A DNA stretch of 54,931 bases, taken from contig JANJSZ010000099.1 of NCBI GenBank assembly GCA_024711405.1, forward strand, positions 1-54,931, read 5' to 3'. The DNA is from Acidovorax sp. (GTDB lineage: Bacteria; Pseudomonadota; Gammaproteobacteria; Burkholderiales; Burkholderiaceae_C). Both the position numbers and the translations under genes were made by a program. The notes beneath the pieces are model-generated. The model did not search any database and had not been told where the DNA came from. It saw only the letters and a list, made by a program, of their open reading frames with translations. This document shows, piece after piece, positions 18,211 through 26,023 of the stretch; position 1 is the stretch's first letter, and every line of letters starts with the position of its first letter.

Positions 18211-19500
18211 ATGAACCAACTCCAACTTTTTCTGCCCTGCGCCGCCGGCGTCGAGGGCTACCTGGCCGACGAGGTGCACGCCATCACCGGCCTTACCGGG
18301 CAAGACCTGCTGGTCGGCCGGGGCGGCGTGCTGCTGCGCGCTTCGTGGCGCGATGCGCTGCTGCTCAACCTGCACAGCCGCCTGGCCCAGCGCGTGCTGG
18401 TGCAACTGGCGCACCGACCCTACCGTTCCGAGAGCGACCTCTATGGCATGGCCAGCGACGTGGCCTGGGAGATCTGGTTCACCACGCGCCAGACCTTCAA
18501 GGTCGAGGTGACGGCGCAGCACAGCCCGCTGCAAAGCCTGAACTTCGCGGGCCTCAAGGTCAAGGACGCCGTGGCCGACCGGTTCCGCGCCAAGAGCGGC
18601 GTGCGCCCCGACGTGAACACGCAGTGGCCCGACGTGCGCATCCACCTGCACCTGACCACCGACGAGGCCACGATCTACATCGACACCTCGGGCGAGCCGC
18701 TGTTCAAGCGCGGCTGGCGCGAGGACAAGGGCGACGCCCCGCTGAAGGAAACCCTGGCCGCCGCCATGATCGCCGCCAGCGGCTGGGACCCGCTGGGCGA
18801 CAACCCCCAGCCCCTGTACGACCCCTGCTGCGGCAGTGGCACCATCGTGGTCGAGGCGGCCCAGATCGCCTGCCGCATCCCGGCCGGCATGCTGCGGCGC
18901 TTTGCGTTCGAGAAACTGCTGCCGTTCCAGGCCCATGTCTGGACTGCTATTAAAAACGAAGCTGAAGGCACCATACAGAAAAGCGCTGTACCCATTTTTG
19001 GTAGTGATGTTGCCTTCCGCATGGTCGATTTTTCCCAGCGCAACGCCGAGCGCGCGGGTGTGGCCGATGCCGTGCAGCTGCGCGGTGGCGATGCCCTGCA
19101 GCGCATGCCGCCCTGCGAGCAGCCCGGCGTGATGCTGCTCAACCCGCCCTATGGCGAACGCATCGCCGCCGCCGGCACGGCGGGCCGCAACGCCAGCGAG
19201 CGCGCGGCCGACCGCGCCCAGGGCCTGGCCGTGGGCCGCGAAGAGGCGCACACCGACGATGGCGGCGAGTTCTTCAGCCAGCTGGCCGCGCACTGGAAGA
19301 AGAACTACGCCGGCTGGCAGGCCTGGATGCTCACGCCCGACCTCAAGCTGCCCGGCAAGATGCGCCTGAAGGAATCGCGCCGCGTGCCGATGTGGAACGG
19401 CCCCATCGAATGCCGGCTGTTCCGCTTCGACATGGTCAAGGGCTCGGTGCGCGCACCGCGTGCCGCCGATGGCCCAGCCCCCAAGGCCCATGGCGGCTAA
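18211..19500 (+). CDS. RlmL-type THUMP-domain rRNA methyltransferase
   Basis: A 429-aa protein: N-terminal ferredoxin-like/THUMP region (about residues 1-155), then a Rossmann SAM-dependent methyltransferase with LYDPCCGSGTIVVEA (SAM motif I), FGSDVAFRMVDFSQRNAERA and the catalytic NPPYGER motif. This is the COG0116 family that makes m2G in 23S rRNA (RlmL at G2445 in E. coli); it lacks the RlmK half of the E. coli fusion. Residues about 244-264 are encoded by a copy of the dispersed 60-bp repeat and sit between SAM motifs. A low-complexity Ala/Pro tail overlaps the next gene by 11 nt. Confidence 0.92.
   Translation: MNQLQLFLPCAAGVEGYLADEVHAITGLTGQDLLVGRGGVLLRASWRDALLLNLHSRLAQRVLVQLAHRPYRSESDLYGMASDVAWEIWFTTRQTFKVEVTAQHSPLQSLNFAGLKVKDAVADRFRAKSGVRPDVNTQWPDVRIHLHLTTDEATIYIDTSGEPLFKRGWREDKGDAPLKETLAAAMIAASGWDPLGDNPQPLYDPCCGSGTIVVEAAQIACRIPAGMLRRFAFEKLLPFQAHVWTAIKNEAEGTIQKSAVPIFGSDVAFRMVDFSQRNAERAGVADAVQLRGGDALQRMPPCEQPGVMLLNPPYGERIAAAGTAGRNASERAADRAQGLAVGREEAHTDDGGEFFSQLAAHWKKNYAGWQAWMLTPDLKLPGKMRLKESRRVPMWNGPIECRLFRFDMVKGSVRAPRAADGPAPKAHGG
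18942..19001 (+). repeat. Dispersed 60-bp repeat inside the rlmL-like gene
   Basis: The DNA reads ACTGCTATTAAAAACGAAGC, then AAAAGCGCTGTACCCATTTTT, following the order of the intergenic copies. It is read in frame as TAIKNEAEGTIQKSAVPIFG without a stop. It is AT-richer than the flanking coding sequence. Confidence 0.68.
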
Positions 19501-20032
19501 ACCCCATCGCTGCCTGCTGCAGTGGCCCGAACGCGGGCAGGCCGACGCCGGCGCGCGCCCGCTGGTGCTGGACACCAACATCGTGCTCGACCTGCTGGTG
19601 TTTGCCGACGCCGCCGTGGCGTCCGTGCGCAGGCTGCTGGACGCGCAGCAGCTGTGCTGGGTGGCCACGCCGCCCATGCGCGACGAGCTGGTGCGTGTGC
19701 TGGCCTATCCGCAGATCGTGCCGCGGCTGGCTTTTTATGGGCTCACCGCCGGCCAGCTGCTGCAGACCTACGAAGCCCAGGTGCGCTGGGTGGACGTGGC
19801 ACCGCGCGTGTCCGCCGTGTGCAAGGATGCCGACGACCAGCATTTCATCGACCTGGCCGTGGCCCACCGCGCCATCCTGCTCAGCAAGGACAACGCCGTT
19901 CTGTGCATGCAAAAACGGCTGCTGGCGCTGGGTGCGCATGTGGCAACAGCGATTGTTTTTGAAGCAGACGAGCGGCTGGAAATTGCGCCGGCAAGTGCTG
20001 CCGCTACACCTGCTGCCATGCAGATCGCTTGA
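19490..20032 (+). CDS. PIN-domain protein (putative ribonuclease, toxin-like)
   Basis: A 180-aa protein of the PIN family first described as putative toxin components. LVLDTNIVLDLLVF (first Asp), MRDELVRVL (Glu), and DADDQHFIDLAVAH with LLSKDNAVL (further acidic residues) supply the metal-binding site of a Mg-dependent RNase. The start at 19490 overlaps the rlmL-like gene by 11 nt, implying coupled translation. No small antitoxin gene is adjacent on either side, so a plain toxin-antitoxin role is doubtful; RNA processing linked to the rRNA methyltransferase is an alternative. The C-terminal 25 residues are Ala-rich and not conserved-looking. Confidence 0.85.
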   Translation: MAAKPHRCLLQWPERGQADAGARPLVLDTNIVLDLLVFADAAVASVRRLLDAQQLCWVATPPMRDELVRVLAYPQIVPRLAFYGLTAGQLLQTYEAQVRWVDVAPRVSAVCKDADDQHFIDLAVAHRAILLSKDNAVLCMQKRLLALGAHVATAIVFEADERLEIAPASAAATPAAMQIA

Positions 20033-20125
20033 CTTGCCGCACCGGCTGGCGGCTACACTGGCCGCCTTTGCCCGGGGCAGCGGGCAGCATCCCAGCCCCG
20101 AGGCCCCGCCGACTGGAGCCCCGCC

Positions 20126-20968
20126 ATGAACAACACCCCCCACCCAGAGCCCACGGACGCCGCTGCCGCATTGGCCGCCCCGGCCCTGGGTCCCGATGAA
20201 CTCGACGAGATGGATACCCTGCTGGACGATCTGCGCACGCGCGGCGAAGAGATCCCGCAGTGGGAGTTCTGCGACGGCTTCCTCACGGCGCTGATCTGCA
20301 GCCGCCGCCCCATTCCGCCCTCGGAATACCTGCCCATGCTGCTGGGCGATGGCTCGGCCATCGACCTGGCCGAAGGGGAGCCCCTGCCGCTGCTGCCGGC
20401 GTTTGCCGATGCGGCACAGCAGGCGCGGTTTCTGGAGCTGTGGATGCTGCGCTGGAACGAGGTCGAGGCGCAGCTCGACGCCCCGGTCGAATCGCTGGAC
20501 GACGACCGCACCTTCCAGCCCGAGGCCATGGACATGCGCGGTGCCGTGGCCAGCCTGCCCGAAGACCAGCGCGCCGAAATGGCCGGCCAGGAGATCCCCT
20601 CGTTTGGCCAGGTGTGGGCGCTGGGCTTCATGTTCGCCGTCGAAAACTGGCCCGAGGACTGGGCCGCACCGCGCGACAAGGAAGCCGCCAAGTGGCTCGA
20701 CGATGCGCTGGACAGCATCGTTGCCCTGACCGAGGACGACACCGGCAAGCCCGAGGTCTGCATGTTCAGCGAGGACGGCCCGCCCAGCACCAGCCAGGCC
20801 CGCGTGGAAACCTTCGGCGAAGCCATCTGGGCCGTGTACGACCTGCGCCAGCTCTGGAAAAGCCTGGGCCCGCGCATCGAAACCGTGCGCAAGGTGGCTG
20901 AACCCGGCCGCAATGAGCCCTGCTGGTGCGGCAGCGGCAAGAAGTTCAAGAAGTGCCACGGGGGATGA
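20126..20968 (+). CDS. YecA/UPF0149 family protein with C-terminal SEC-C motif
   Basis: A 280-aa acidic protein. The YecA/UPF0149 region (about residues 25-200) contains EEIPQWEFCDGFLTALICSR. The last 20 residues, PGRNEPCWCGSGKKFKKCHG, form a canonical SEC-C zinc-binding motif (CxCx8CH), as at the SecA C-terminus. SEC-C proteins can bind ribosomes or SecB, but the role of this group is unknown. The 93-bp leader contains GGCGGC-N7-GCCGCC near 20050, which could be a weak hairpin. Confidence 0.88.
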   Translation: MNNTPHPEPTDAAAALAAPALGPDELDEMDTLLDDLRTRGEEIPQWEFCDGFLTALICSRRPIPPSEYLPMLLGDGSAIDLAEGEPLPLLPAFADAAQQARFLELWMLRWNEVEAQLDAPVESLDDDRTFQPEAMDMRGAVASLPEDQRAEMAGQEIPSFGQVWALGFMFAVENWPEDWAAPRDKEAAKWLDDALDSIVALTEDDTGKPEVCMFSEDGPPSTSQARVETFGEAIWAVYDLRQLWKSLGPRIETVRKVAEPGRNEPCWCGSGKKFKKCHGG

Positions 20969-20974
20969 GTACAA

Positions 20975-21075
20975 CCCCCTGAGGCGCTGCGCGCCTTCCC
21001 CCTTCTCTCGCATCGCGATGCGATTCGGGAAGGGGGACGCCACCAGCGCGGCGGGGCGGCCCTTGCGCGGTGGCC
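20975..21075. repeat. GC-rich hairpin repeat (CCCCTGAGGCGCTGCGCGCC family)
   Basis: Perfect 9-bp arms TCCCCCTTC (20997-21005) and GAAGGGGGA (21029-21037) surround a 14-nt palindrome, CGCATCGCGATGCG (21009-21022). GC-rich flanks continue to about 21075. It lies just after the YecA gene and could end its transcript. A shorter element with the same CCCCCTG...CAGGGGGG arms is at 29048. Together with the repeat at 21160, it accounts for much of the 305-bp gap 20969-21273; no gene was seen there. Confidence 0.7.
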
Positions 21076-21159
21076 GCTGGTAGCGCCGCGCGCACCGAAG
21101 AGGCCAGCATCAGTGCGAACGCGTGGCCTCCAGAGGCGGTACGATGGTTTGTATTTGTT

Positions 21160-21224
21160 TGCTATTTAATTTGTAGCTTTTGACGCTTTATGCATAGGCG
21201 CTAGAGCCTTTTTGATCTGAAATC
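21160..21224 (+). repeat. Dispersed 60-bp repeat, intergenic copy 4
   Basis: TGCTATTTAATTTGTAGCTT, a central GCATAGGCGCTAGAG core and TTTTTGATCTGAAATC at the end match the other intergenic copies. It lies 49 bp before the SulP start. Confidence 0.8.
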
Positions 21225-21273
21225 CCTCGCAGCGCGCCTTCGGGCGCGCTTTGCTTTTTCCAGGGCACCTCGC

Positions 21274-22782
21274 ATGACCCCTTCTTTCCTTACCCGCCTG
21301 CGCGCCGAATGGGCGCCCAGCATTCCGCGCGAACTGCTGGCCGGGGCCGTGGCCACGTTTGCGCTCATCCCCGAAGTCATCGCGTTCTCGTTCGTGGCGG
21401 GTGTCGATCCGTCCGTGGGGCTCTTTGCCTCGTTCGTCATCAGCCTGGTGATCGCCTTCACGGGCGGGCGGCCCGCCATGGTGTCGGCCGCGGCGGGCTC
21501 GGTGGCGCTGGTGGCCGCGCCGCTCGTGCAGTCGCACGGGCTGGGCTACCTGCTGGCGGCGGGGCTGCTGGCGGGGGCCGTGCAGGTGGCGTTCGGGCTG
21601 ATGAAGCTGGGCGTGCTGATGCGCTTTGTGTCCAGCTCGGTGCGCACCGGTTTCGTCAATGCGCTGGCGATCCTGATCTTTGCCGCGCAGCTGCCGCACC
21701 TGGTGGGTGCCGGCGCGGCCACCTGGGCCATGCTGGCGCTGGGGCTGGCGCTCATCTACGGCCTGCCGTGGCTGGGCCAGCGGCTCGCGTGGCCCGCGCT
21801 CACGGCCATCCCGTCGCCGCTGATCTGCGTGGTGGTGCTGTCCGTTCTGGCCTCGGCCCTGGGCCTGCGTCTGCCCACCGTGGGCGACCTGGGCCAGTTG
21901 CCGGACTCGCTGCCGGTGTTTGCGCTGCCGCAGGTGCCGGTGTCGCTCGACACCCTGCGCATCATCCTGCTGCCCGCGCTGGCGATTGCCATGGTGGGCC
22001 TGCTCGAATCGGTGCTCACCGCCGCCGTGGTCGATGAGCTGACCGACACGCCCAGCGACAAGAACCGCGAATGCGCGGGCCTGGGGCTGGCCAACATCGC
22101 ATCCAGCCTGTTTGGCGGTATTGCGGGCTGCGGCATGATCGGCCAGGCCGTGGGCAACGTGAAGTACGGCGGGCGCGGGCGCCTGTCCACGCTGTTTGCC
22201 GGGGTGTTCCTGCTCATCCTCATGGTGGCGCTCAAACCCTGGGTGTCGCAGGTGCCGGTGATTGCGCTGGTGGCCATCATGGTCATGGTGTCGGCCGAAA
22301 CGTTCGACTGGAAATCGCTGGGCGCCCTGGTGCACCACCCGCGCCTGTCCAGCGCCGCCATGCTGGCCACCGTGGCCGTCACCATCGCCACCCACAACCT
22401 GGCCGCTGGCGTGGCCGTGGGCGTAGTGCTCAGCGGGGTGTTCTTTGCATTCAAGGTCTCGCGCATGCTGGACGTGCGCGTGCACGACGATGGCGCCACC
22501 GGCCAGCGCACCTGGCGCGTGTCTGGCCAGGTGTTCTTTGCCTCGGCGGATGCGTTCATCGAATCGTTTGACGTGCGGGGCGCCGAAGGCCGGCCGGTGT
22601 GCATCGACGTGACGCACGCGCATTTCTGGGACATCACCGCCGTGGCCGCGCTCGACAGGGTGGTGGAGCGCTTGCGCCACCACGGCTGCACGGTGCAGGT
22701 GCTGGGGCTGAACGAGGCCAGTGCGGTATTGATCGACCGCATGGGCAGCGCGGCAGAGGCCCGTGCGCCCGGTGGCGGTTGA
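21274..22782 (+). CDS. SulP family inorganic anion transporter
   Basis: A 502-aa inner-membrane protein of the SLC26/SulP family: about 12-14 hydrophobic segments (residues 15-400) with the GGRPAMVSAAAGSVALVAAP region near the substrate site, then a cytosolic STAS domain (about 410-495; RPVCIDVTHAHFWDITAVAA). Members carry sulfate, bicarbonate or dicarboxylates. No carbonic anhydrase or sulfur gene is beside it to decide. It ends 1 bp before the stop of the convergent NTF2-like gene, with no terminator hairpin between. Confidence 0.92.
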   Translation: MTPSFLTRLRAEWAPSIPRELLAGAVATFALIPEVIAFSFVAGVDPSVGLFASFVISLVIAFTGGRPAMVSAAAGSVALVAAPLVQSHGLGYLLAAGLLAGAVQVAFGLMKLGVLMRFVSSSVRTGFVNALAILIFAAQLPHLVGAGAATWAMLALGLALIYGLPWLGQRLAWPALTAIPSPLICVVVLSVLASALGLRLPTVGDLGQLPDSLPVFALPQVPVSLDTLRIILLPALAIAMVGLLESVLTAAVVDELTDTPSDKNRECAGLGLANIASSLFGGIAGCGMIGQAVGNVKYGGRGRLSTLFAGVFLLILMVALKPWVSQVPVIALVAIMVMVSAETFDWKSLGALVHHPRLSSAAMLATVAVTIATHNLAAGVAVGVVLSGVFFAFKVSRMLDVRVHDDGATGQRTWRVSGQVFFASADAFIESFDVRGAEGRPVCIDVTHAHFWDITAVAALDRVVERLRHHGCTVQVLGLNEASAVLIDRMGSAAEARAPGGG

Positions 22783-22783
22783 G

Positions 22784-23272
22784 TCAGCCCTGCGCCAGAA
22801 ACTTCTTCAAGTTCGCCGCTGCCGTGCTGCGCACCTTGCGCCGGAGCGAGGGCGACCAGCCCAGCAGCAGCCCTGGCAGGCCCAGGGCCTGACGCGACCA
22901 GCGCCAGAAGCCGAAGCGGTCGCGGTGCGTGGCGATCAGCCCGTCGGACGTGAAGGTGAACGTGCCGTCGATGGTGTTGTGCACCTTGCGCCCCGTGGCA
23001 CTGAAGAGGTAGTGCGCCTCCCAGTGCGCCTTGCCGCCGTTGGCGTCGGCGTCGATGCCGCTGAACTCCAGCTTCCAGTGCTCGGCGACGCCAGGCTTCT
23101 TGGTGGCAGTGCACAGCATGCGCCACATGCCGCCCACCTGGTCACGGCCTTTGAGCGAGAACGCTTCGTCGTCAAACGTGGCGTCGGGTGCGTAGCAGGC
23201 CGCCATGGTGGCATGGTCGAGCTGGGCAAAGGCGGTGTAGAAGCGCTGCAGGGTCTGGGCATTGGGGTGCAT
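22784..23272 (-). CDS. NTF2-like (SnoaL-type) protein
   Basis: A 162-aa protein with an NTF2-like alpha+beta fold: the helix LQRFYTAFAQLDHATMAACY, followed by APDATFDDEAFSLKGRDQVG, and later strands HNTIDGTFTFTSDGLIATHR. Such proteins bind small hydrophobic ligands or act as isomerases; the function here is unknown. The C-terminus is basic. The start at 23272 has AGGAG upstream in its sense. It stands 29 bp downstream of cinA and may be its operon partner. Confidence 0.85.
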   Translation of the reverse strand: MHPNAQTLQRFYTAFAQLDHATMAACYAPDATFDDEAFSLKGRDQVGGMWRMLCTATKKPGVAEHWKLEFSGIDADANGGKAHWEAHYLFSATGRKVHNTIDGTFTFTSDGLIATHRDRFGFWRWSRQALGLPGLLLGWSPSLRRKVRSTAAANLKKFLAQG

Positions 23273-23301
23273 GGGGTCTCCTGGATTGGGCGGTATGGTG
23301 G

Positions 23302-23832
23302 CTAAGCCGGCGCCATCCGCTGCACCACTCCCCGCAAGGCATGCGCCAGCGTGGCCTGCCGCACGGCGGCGCGGTCGCCCGCAAAGCGCCGCATCTCGGT
23401 GGTGACCACGCCGTCCGTGCTCCAGCCAAACCACACGGTGCCCACGGGCTTTTCGGCGCTGCCACCGGTGGGCCCGGCCACGCCGGTCACCGCCACGCTG
23501 ACCTGCGCACGGGAGTGGGCCACGGCCCCGCCAGCCATGGCGCGCGCCACTGGCTCGCTCACTGCGCCATGCGCTTCGATCAGCGCGACGGGCACGCCCA
23601 GCATCTCGGTCTTGGCGGCGTTGGAATAGGTAACGAAACCGCGTTCGAACCACTGGCTGGAGCCCGCCAGGTCGGTGCAGGCGGCGGCGATCATGCCGCC
23701 GGTGCAGCTCTCGGCGGTGGCCAGCATCCAGCCGCGCGCCAGCAGCTGGGCGGAAATTTGAGTCAAAACGGCCTCTGGTGCTTGTGCATCAAGCGCTGGC
23801 AGCGCATCTTTTGATCGTGATGACGGGCTCAC
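23302..23832 (-). CDS. pncC: CinA C-terminal-type nicotinamide-nucleotide amidohydrolase
   Basis: A 176-aa stand-alone CinA C-terminal domain. WMLATAESCTGGMIAAACTD holds the catalytic Ser of the ESCTGG motif, and VAVTGVAGPTGGSAEKPVGT is the second family block. It deamidates NMN to NaMN in pyridine-nucleotide salvage. The GTG start overlaps the pgpA stop (GTGA), indicating coupling. Residues about 5-24 are encoded by a copy of the dispersed repeat, so the N-terminus before LTQISAQLLARGW is probably a recent addition. The enzyme core is complete. Confidence 0.93.
   Translation of the reverse strand: MSPSSRSKDALPALDAQAPEAVLTQISAQLLARGWMLATAESCTGGMIAAACTDLAGSSQWFERGFVTYSNAAKTEMLGVPVALIEAHGAVSEPVARAMAGGAVAHSRAQVSVAVTGVAGPTGGSAEKPVGTVWFGWSTDGVVTTEMRRFAGDRAAVRQATLAHALRGVVQRMAPA
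23761..23819 (-). repeat. Dispersed 60-bp repeat inside cinA/pncC
   Basis: On the plus strand: GTCAAAACGGCCTCTGGTGC, then ATCAAGCGCTGGCAGCGCAT, then TTTTGATC. It matches the reverse orientation of the intergenic copies. It encodes the N-terminal SRSKDALPALDAQAPEAVLT in a different frame from the copy in thiL. Confidence 0.68.
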
Positions 23833-24419
23833 CAGAAGAACCTCCACAGCGCGATGAACAGCAGGGTGCAGAAGGCCGCCATGAAGTCGTCGAACAGGAT
23901 GCCCCAGCCGCCGCGCCAGCCGAAGCCCTTGAACAGCTGGTCGGCCCAGCCCACGGGCCCGGGCTTGGCGGCATCCAAGTAGCGGAACAGGGCAAACGCC
24001 ACGGCCTGGCCCCAGAACCCCATGGGCATGGCCAGCCACAGCACCAGCCAGAAGGCCACCACCTCGTCCCAGACGATGCTGCCGGGATCGGACACACCCA
24101 TGTGCCGCGCCGTGACGGTGCAGGCCCACCAGCCGACCAGCGTGCCCGCGCCGATCAGCAGGCCGATCTGCTGCGTGCCCAGCCAGTGCTGCAGCACCAG
24201 AAAGGCCAGCCAGGCCCACAGGGTGCCCACGGTGCCCGGCGCCTTGGGGCTCAGGCCTGCGCCAAAGCCCAGCGCAATGCAGTGCGCCGGGTGCTGCAGC
24301 ATGAAAGTGGCGCTGGGCCGCCGTGGCGGCGGTGGCGTGCCGGGGGCGCGCGGCGTGGCATCGGTCACATCAACCGGGTCAACCGGACCGCGCGGGGCGC
24401 CAGGGGGGGAGGGAATCAC
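23829..24419 (-). CDS. pgpA: Phosphatidylglycerophosphatase A
   Basis: A 196-aa membrane enzyme that dephosphorylates PGP to phosphatidylglycerol. Family motifs: GFGAGLSPKAPGTVGTL (about residues 52-68), DPGSIVWDEVVAFW with the acidic metal site, and FALFRYLDAAKPGPVGWAD, ending in a hydrophobic helix. The first 38 residues are Pro-rich and dispensable-looking; a later start near FMLQHPAH is possible. It is coupled to cinA/pncC by a 4-nt overlap. In many Burkholderiales thiL, pgpA and cinA are contiguous. Here thiL lies about 4 kb upstream on the same strand, with the phaC block between. Confidence 0.94.
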   Translation of the reverse strand: MIPSPPGAPRGPVDPVDVTDATPRAPGTPPPPRRPSATFMLQHPAHCIALGFGAGLSPKAPGTVGTLWAWLAFLVLQHWLGTQQIGLLIGAGTLVGWWACTVTARHMGVSDPGSIVWDEVVAFWLVLWLAMPMGFWGQAVAFALFRYLDAAKPGPVGWADQLFKGFGWRGGWGILFDDFMAAFCTLLFIALWRFFW

Positions 24420-24503
24420 GCGGGGGCTCCGGGGCGTTGCATCAGGGGTGGGAATGCTAGCAGCCCGCGCTGCAGTCGCCCGGCTGCTGCGCCAGGAGCG
24501 TTC

Positions 24504-24974
24504 TCAGGCGGATGGGGCGGGCGCGGCCTCGGGCAGGCGCACCAGCAGCACCGGCACGGGGGAGGTGCGGGCGATCTGCTCGGCATCGCTGCCCAGGAAC
24601 ATGCGCGCCAGGCCGCGCCGCCCCTGGGTGCCCAGCACGATCAGGCGGGCGCCCCATTGCCGGGCCTCGTCGATCACCAGCGTGGCCACCTGGGCGTCCA
24701 TGGCTTCCAGCAGCCGGGTCTCGGCCTGGATGCCTTGCCCGGTGAGCTGATCGCAGGCCTTGCGCAGCATGGTGTCAGCGCACTTCAGGGCCACGGGCAC
24801 GAAGTCGGTGCGATACACCTCGGGGCGCACGAAGCCAACCGCATGCGTCAGCGGATCGACGATGTGCAGCAGGCGCACCTGCGCGCCCACCTTCAGTGCC
24901 AGGCTGGCGGCTTCTTTCAGGGCTTGTTCCGACGTGGGGCTGCCGTCGAAGGGGACCAGGATTTTTTCGTACAT
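24504..24974 (-). CDS. Universal stress protein (UspA family)
   Basis: A 156-aa single-domain Usp: MYEKILVPFDGSPTSEQALK at the start, and the ATP-binding loop GTQGRRGLARMFLGSDAEQI (G-2x-G-9x-GS), so it should bind ATP. It lies downstream of phaC on the same strand, separated only by the degraded OMF/acetate kinase block. It may therefore be the last gene of the phaC transcript and share its candidate FNR control. Confidence 0.95.
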   Translation of the reverse strand: MYEKILVPFDGSPTSEQALKEAASLALKVGAQVRLLHIVDPLTHAVGFVRPEVYRTDFVPVALKCADTMLRKACDQLTGQGIQAETRLLEAMDAQVATLVIDEARQWGARLIVLGTQGRRGLARMFLGSDAEQIARTSPVPVLLVRLPEAAPAPSA

Positions 24975-25006
24975 GGAAAACGCTTTGCAAAAGTGGAAGG
25001 GTGAAC

Positions 25007-25285
25007 TCAGTGGCCTGGCATGCTGACCAGCGCGAGGGCGCGCCAGGCAGCAATCCACTCTTCGTTGGTGGGCTCCACCGCCACGGGCACGCGGCTGGCG
25101 GCGTTGTGCTCGCCAATGCCGGCGGTGAAGACCAGCATGTCCAGCCCGCCCAGCACGGCGGTCATGGCGCCGATCTCGCGCACGATGCGCCGCACATACA
25201 GCGCTAGCGCGGCCTGCACGCGTTCGTTGCCGGCCTCCTGCTGCAGCAGCACGCGCGGGTCGGACGACAGGCCCGACAGGCCCAG
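25007..25285 (-). pseudogene. Acetate kinase remnant (C-terminal fragments)
   Basis: About 91 codons resemble acetate kinase: GLSGLSSDPRVLL, then REIGAMTAVLGGLDMLVFTA with GIGEH, then VAVEPTNEEWIAA. In intact AckA these blocks belong to the last third of a roughly 400-aa protein, and around 35 residues between GEH and PTNEE are missing. No N-terminal part or active-site region is present, so it cannot be a functional kinase. It is joined in frame to the OMF remnant at about 25285, where both families carry an LG-x-SG-like sequence (SLGLSG), suggesting a short-homology deletion. Pta and the rest of ackA are absent. Confidence 0.75.
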
Positions 25286-26021
25286 CGAGCCCGTGAGGGC
25301 CACGCGCGGGAAAAACGCCGCACGCGCCGCGCCGATCTGCGCCTGGGCCGCGCGCAGCGGCGGCATCGACAGGCTGTCCAGCCGCGCGGCTGCAGCGGGC
25401 GCTGCCACGGGCGCCTCCACCAGCAGCGCCAGGGCGTTGGCCTGCTGTGCGCGCGCCTGCTCCAGCTGGGCGCCCAGTGCCTGGGCCTGCGTGAGCAGCG
25501 TCTGCACCTGGGTCAGGTTCAGCCGCGAGGCGGAGCCCACATCCACGCGGCGCTGGAAGATGCGCAGGCTTTCCTGGCGGCTGGCGATGGCCTGGTGCGC
25601 CAGCTCCAGGCGCTCGCCGAGTTCCCGCAGTGCCGCATCGTTCAGGCTGCGCACCCGCCCCCAGAAGTCGATTTCCCAGCTGGCCAGGCCCAGGCCCGCC
25701 TGGATCGGCGCGCTGGATGCCATGGGCGGCGCGGGCCTCCTGCACGCGCAGCGCGGTGGCGCGCAGGCCGCGGTTGTTCGCTAGCGCCTGGGCAATCAGG
25801 GTTGGCAGGCGCGGGTCGGTGAAATAGTCGCGCCAGCCGGTGGTGGCGGCCGGGGTGCCCTCGTCGGGCGCGGGCATGGCGTAGTGCGCAGGCACCGGCA
25901 GGGCGGGCGTTTCATGGGGTGGCGCCATGGAGGCGCAGCCGGCCAGCGCCCCGATGGCGGCCACCAGGGGGAAGGCGCGCAGTGCGGTGGGATGACTGGT
26001 GTGGTACGGGTGGCGATCCAT
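25286..26021 (-). pseudogene. Degraded outer-membrane efflux lipoprotein (NodT/OprM type)
   Basis: The start resembles an RND outer-membrane factor: a signal with lipobox GALAGC (ATG at 26021), then GWRDYFTDPRLPTLIAQALA and LRATALRVQEARAA. After IQRAD the frame breaks near 25735. The continuing frame has LASWEIDFWGRVRSLNDAAL, RRVDVGSASRLNLTQVQTLL and IGAARAAFFPRVALTGSLGL. Compared with a normal OMF of about 470-490 aa, at least three internal stretches are missing and one junction is out of frame. No membrane-fusion or pump gene is next to it. The tail runs into the acetate kinase remnant. It begins 2 bp after the phaC stop. Confidence 0.78.
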
Positions 26022-26023
26022 GG

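Noticed and set aside
19951-20032. Possible further repeat copy in the 3' end of the PIN gene
   Set aside because: Only scattered resemblance (GTTTTTGAAGCAGACG, GGCAAGTGCTGCC). It is too weak to separate from ordinary coding sequence.
19490-20032. Classical toxin-antitoxin module
   Set aside because: No antitoxin gene beside the PIN gene; both neighbours are large housekeeping-type genes.
25007-26021. A functional novel fusion protein
   Set aside because: Missing core segments of both parents and an out-of-frame joint in the lipoprotein part point to decay rather than a working product.
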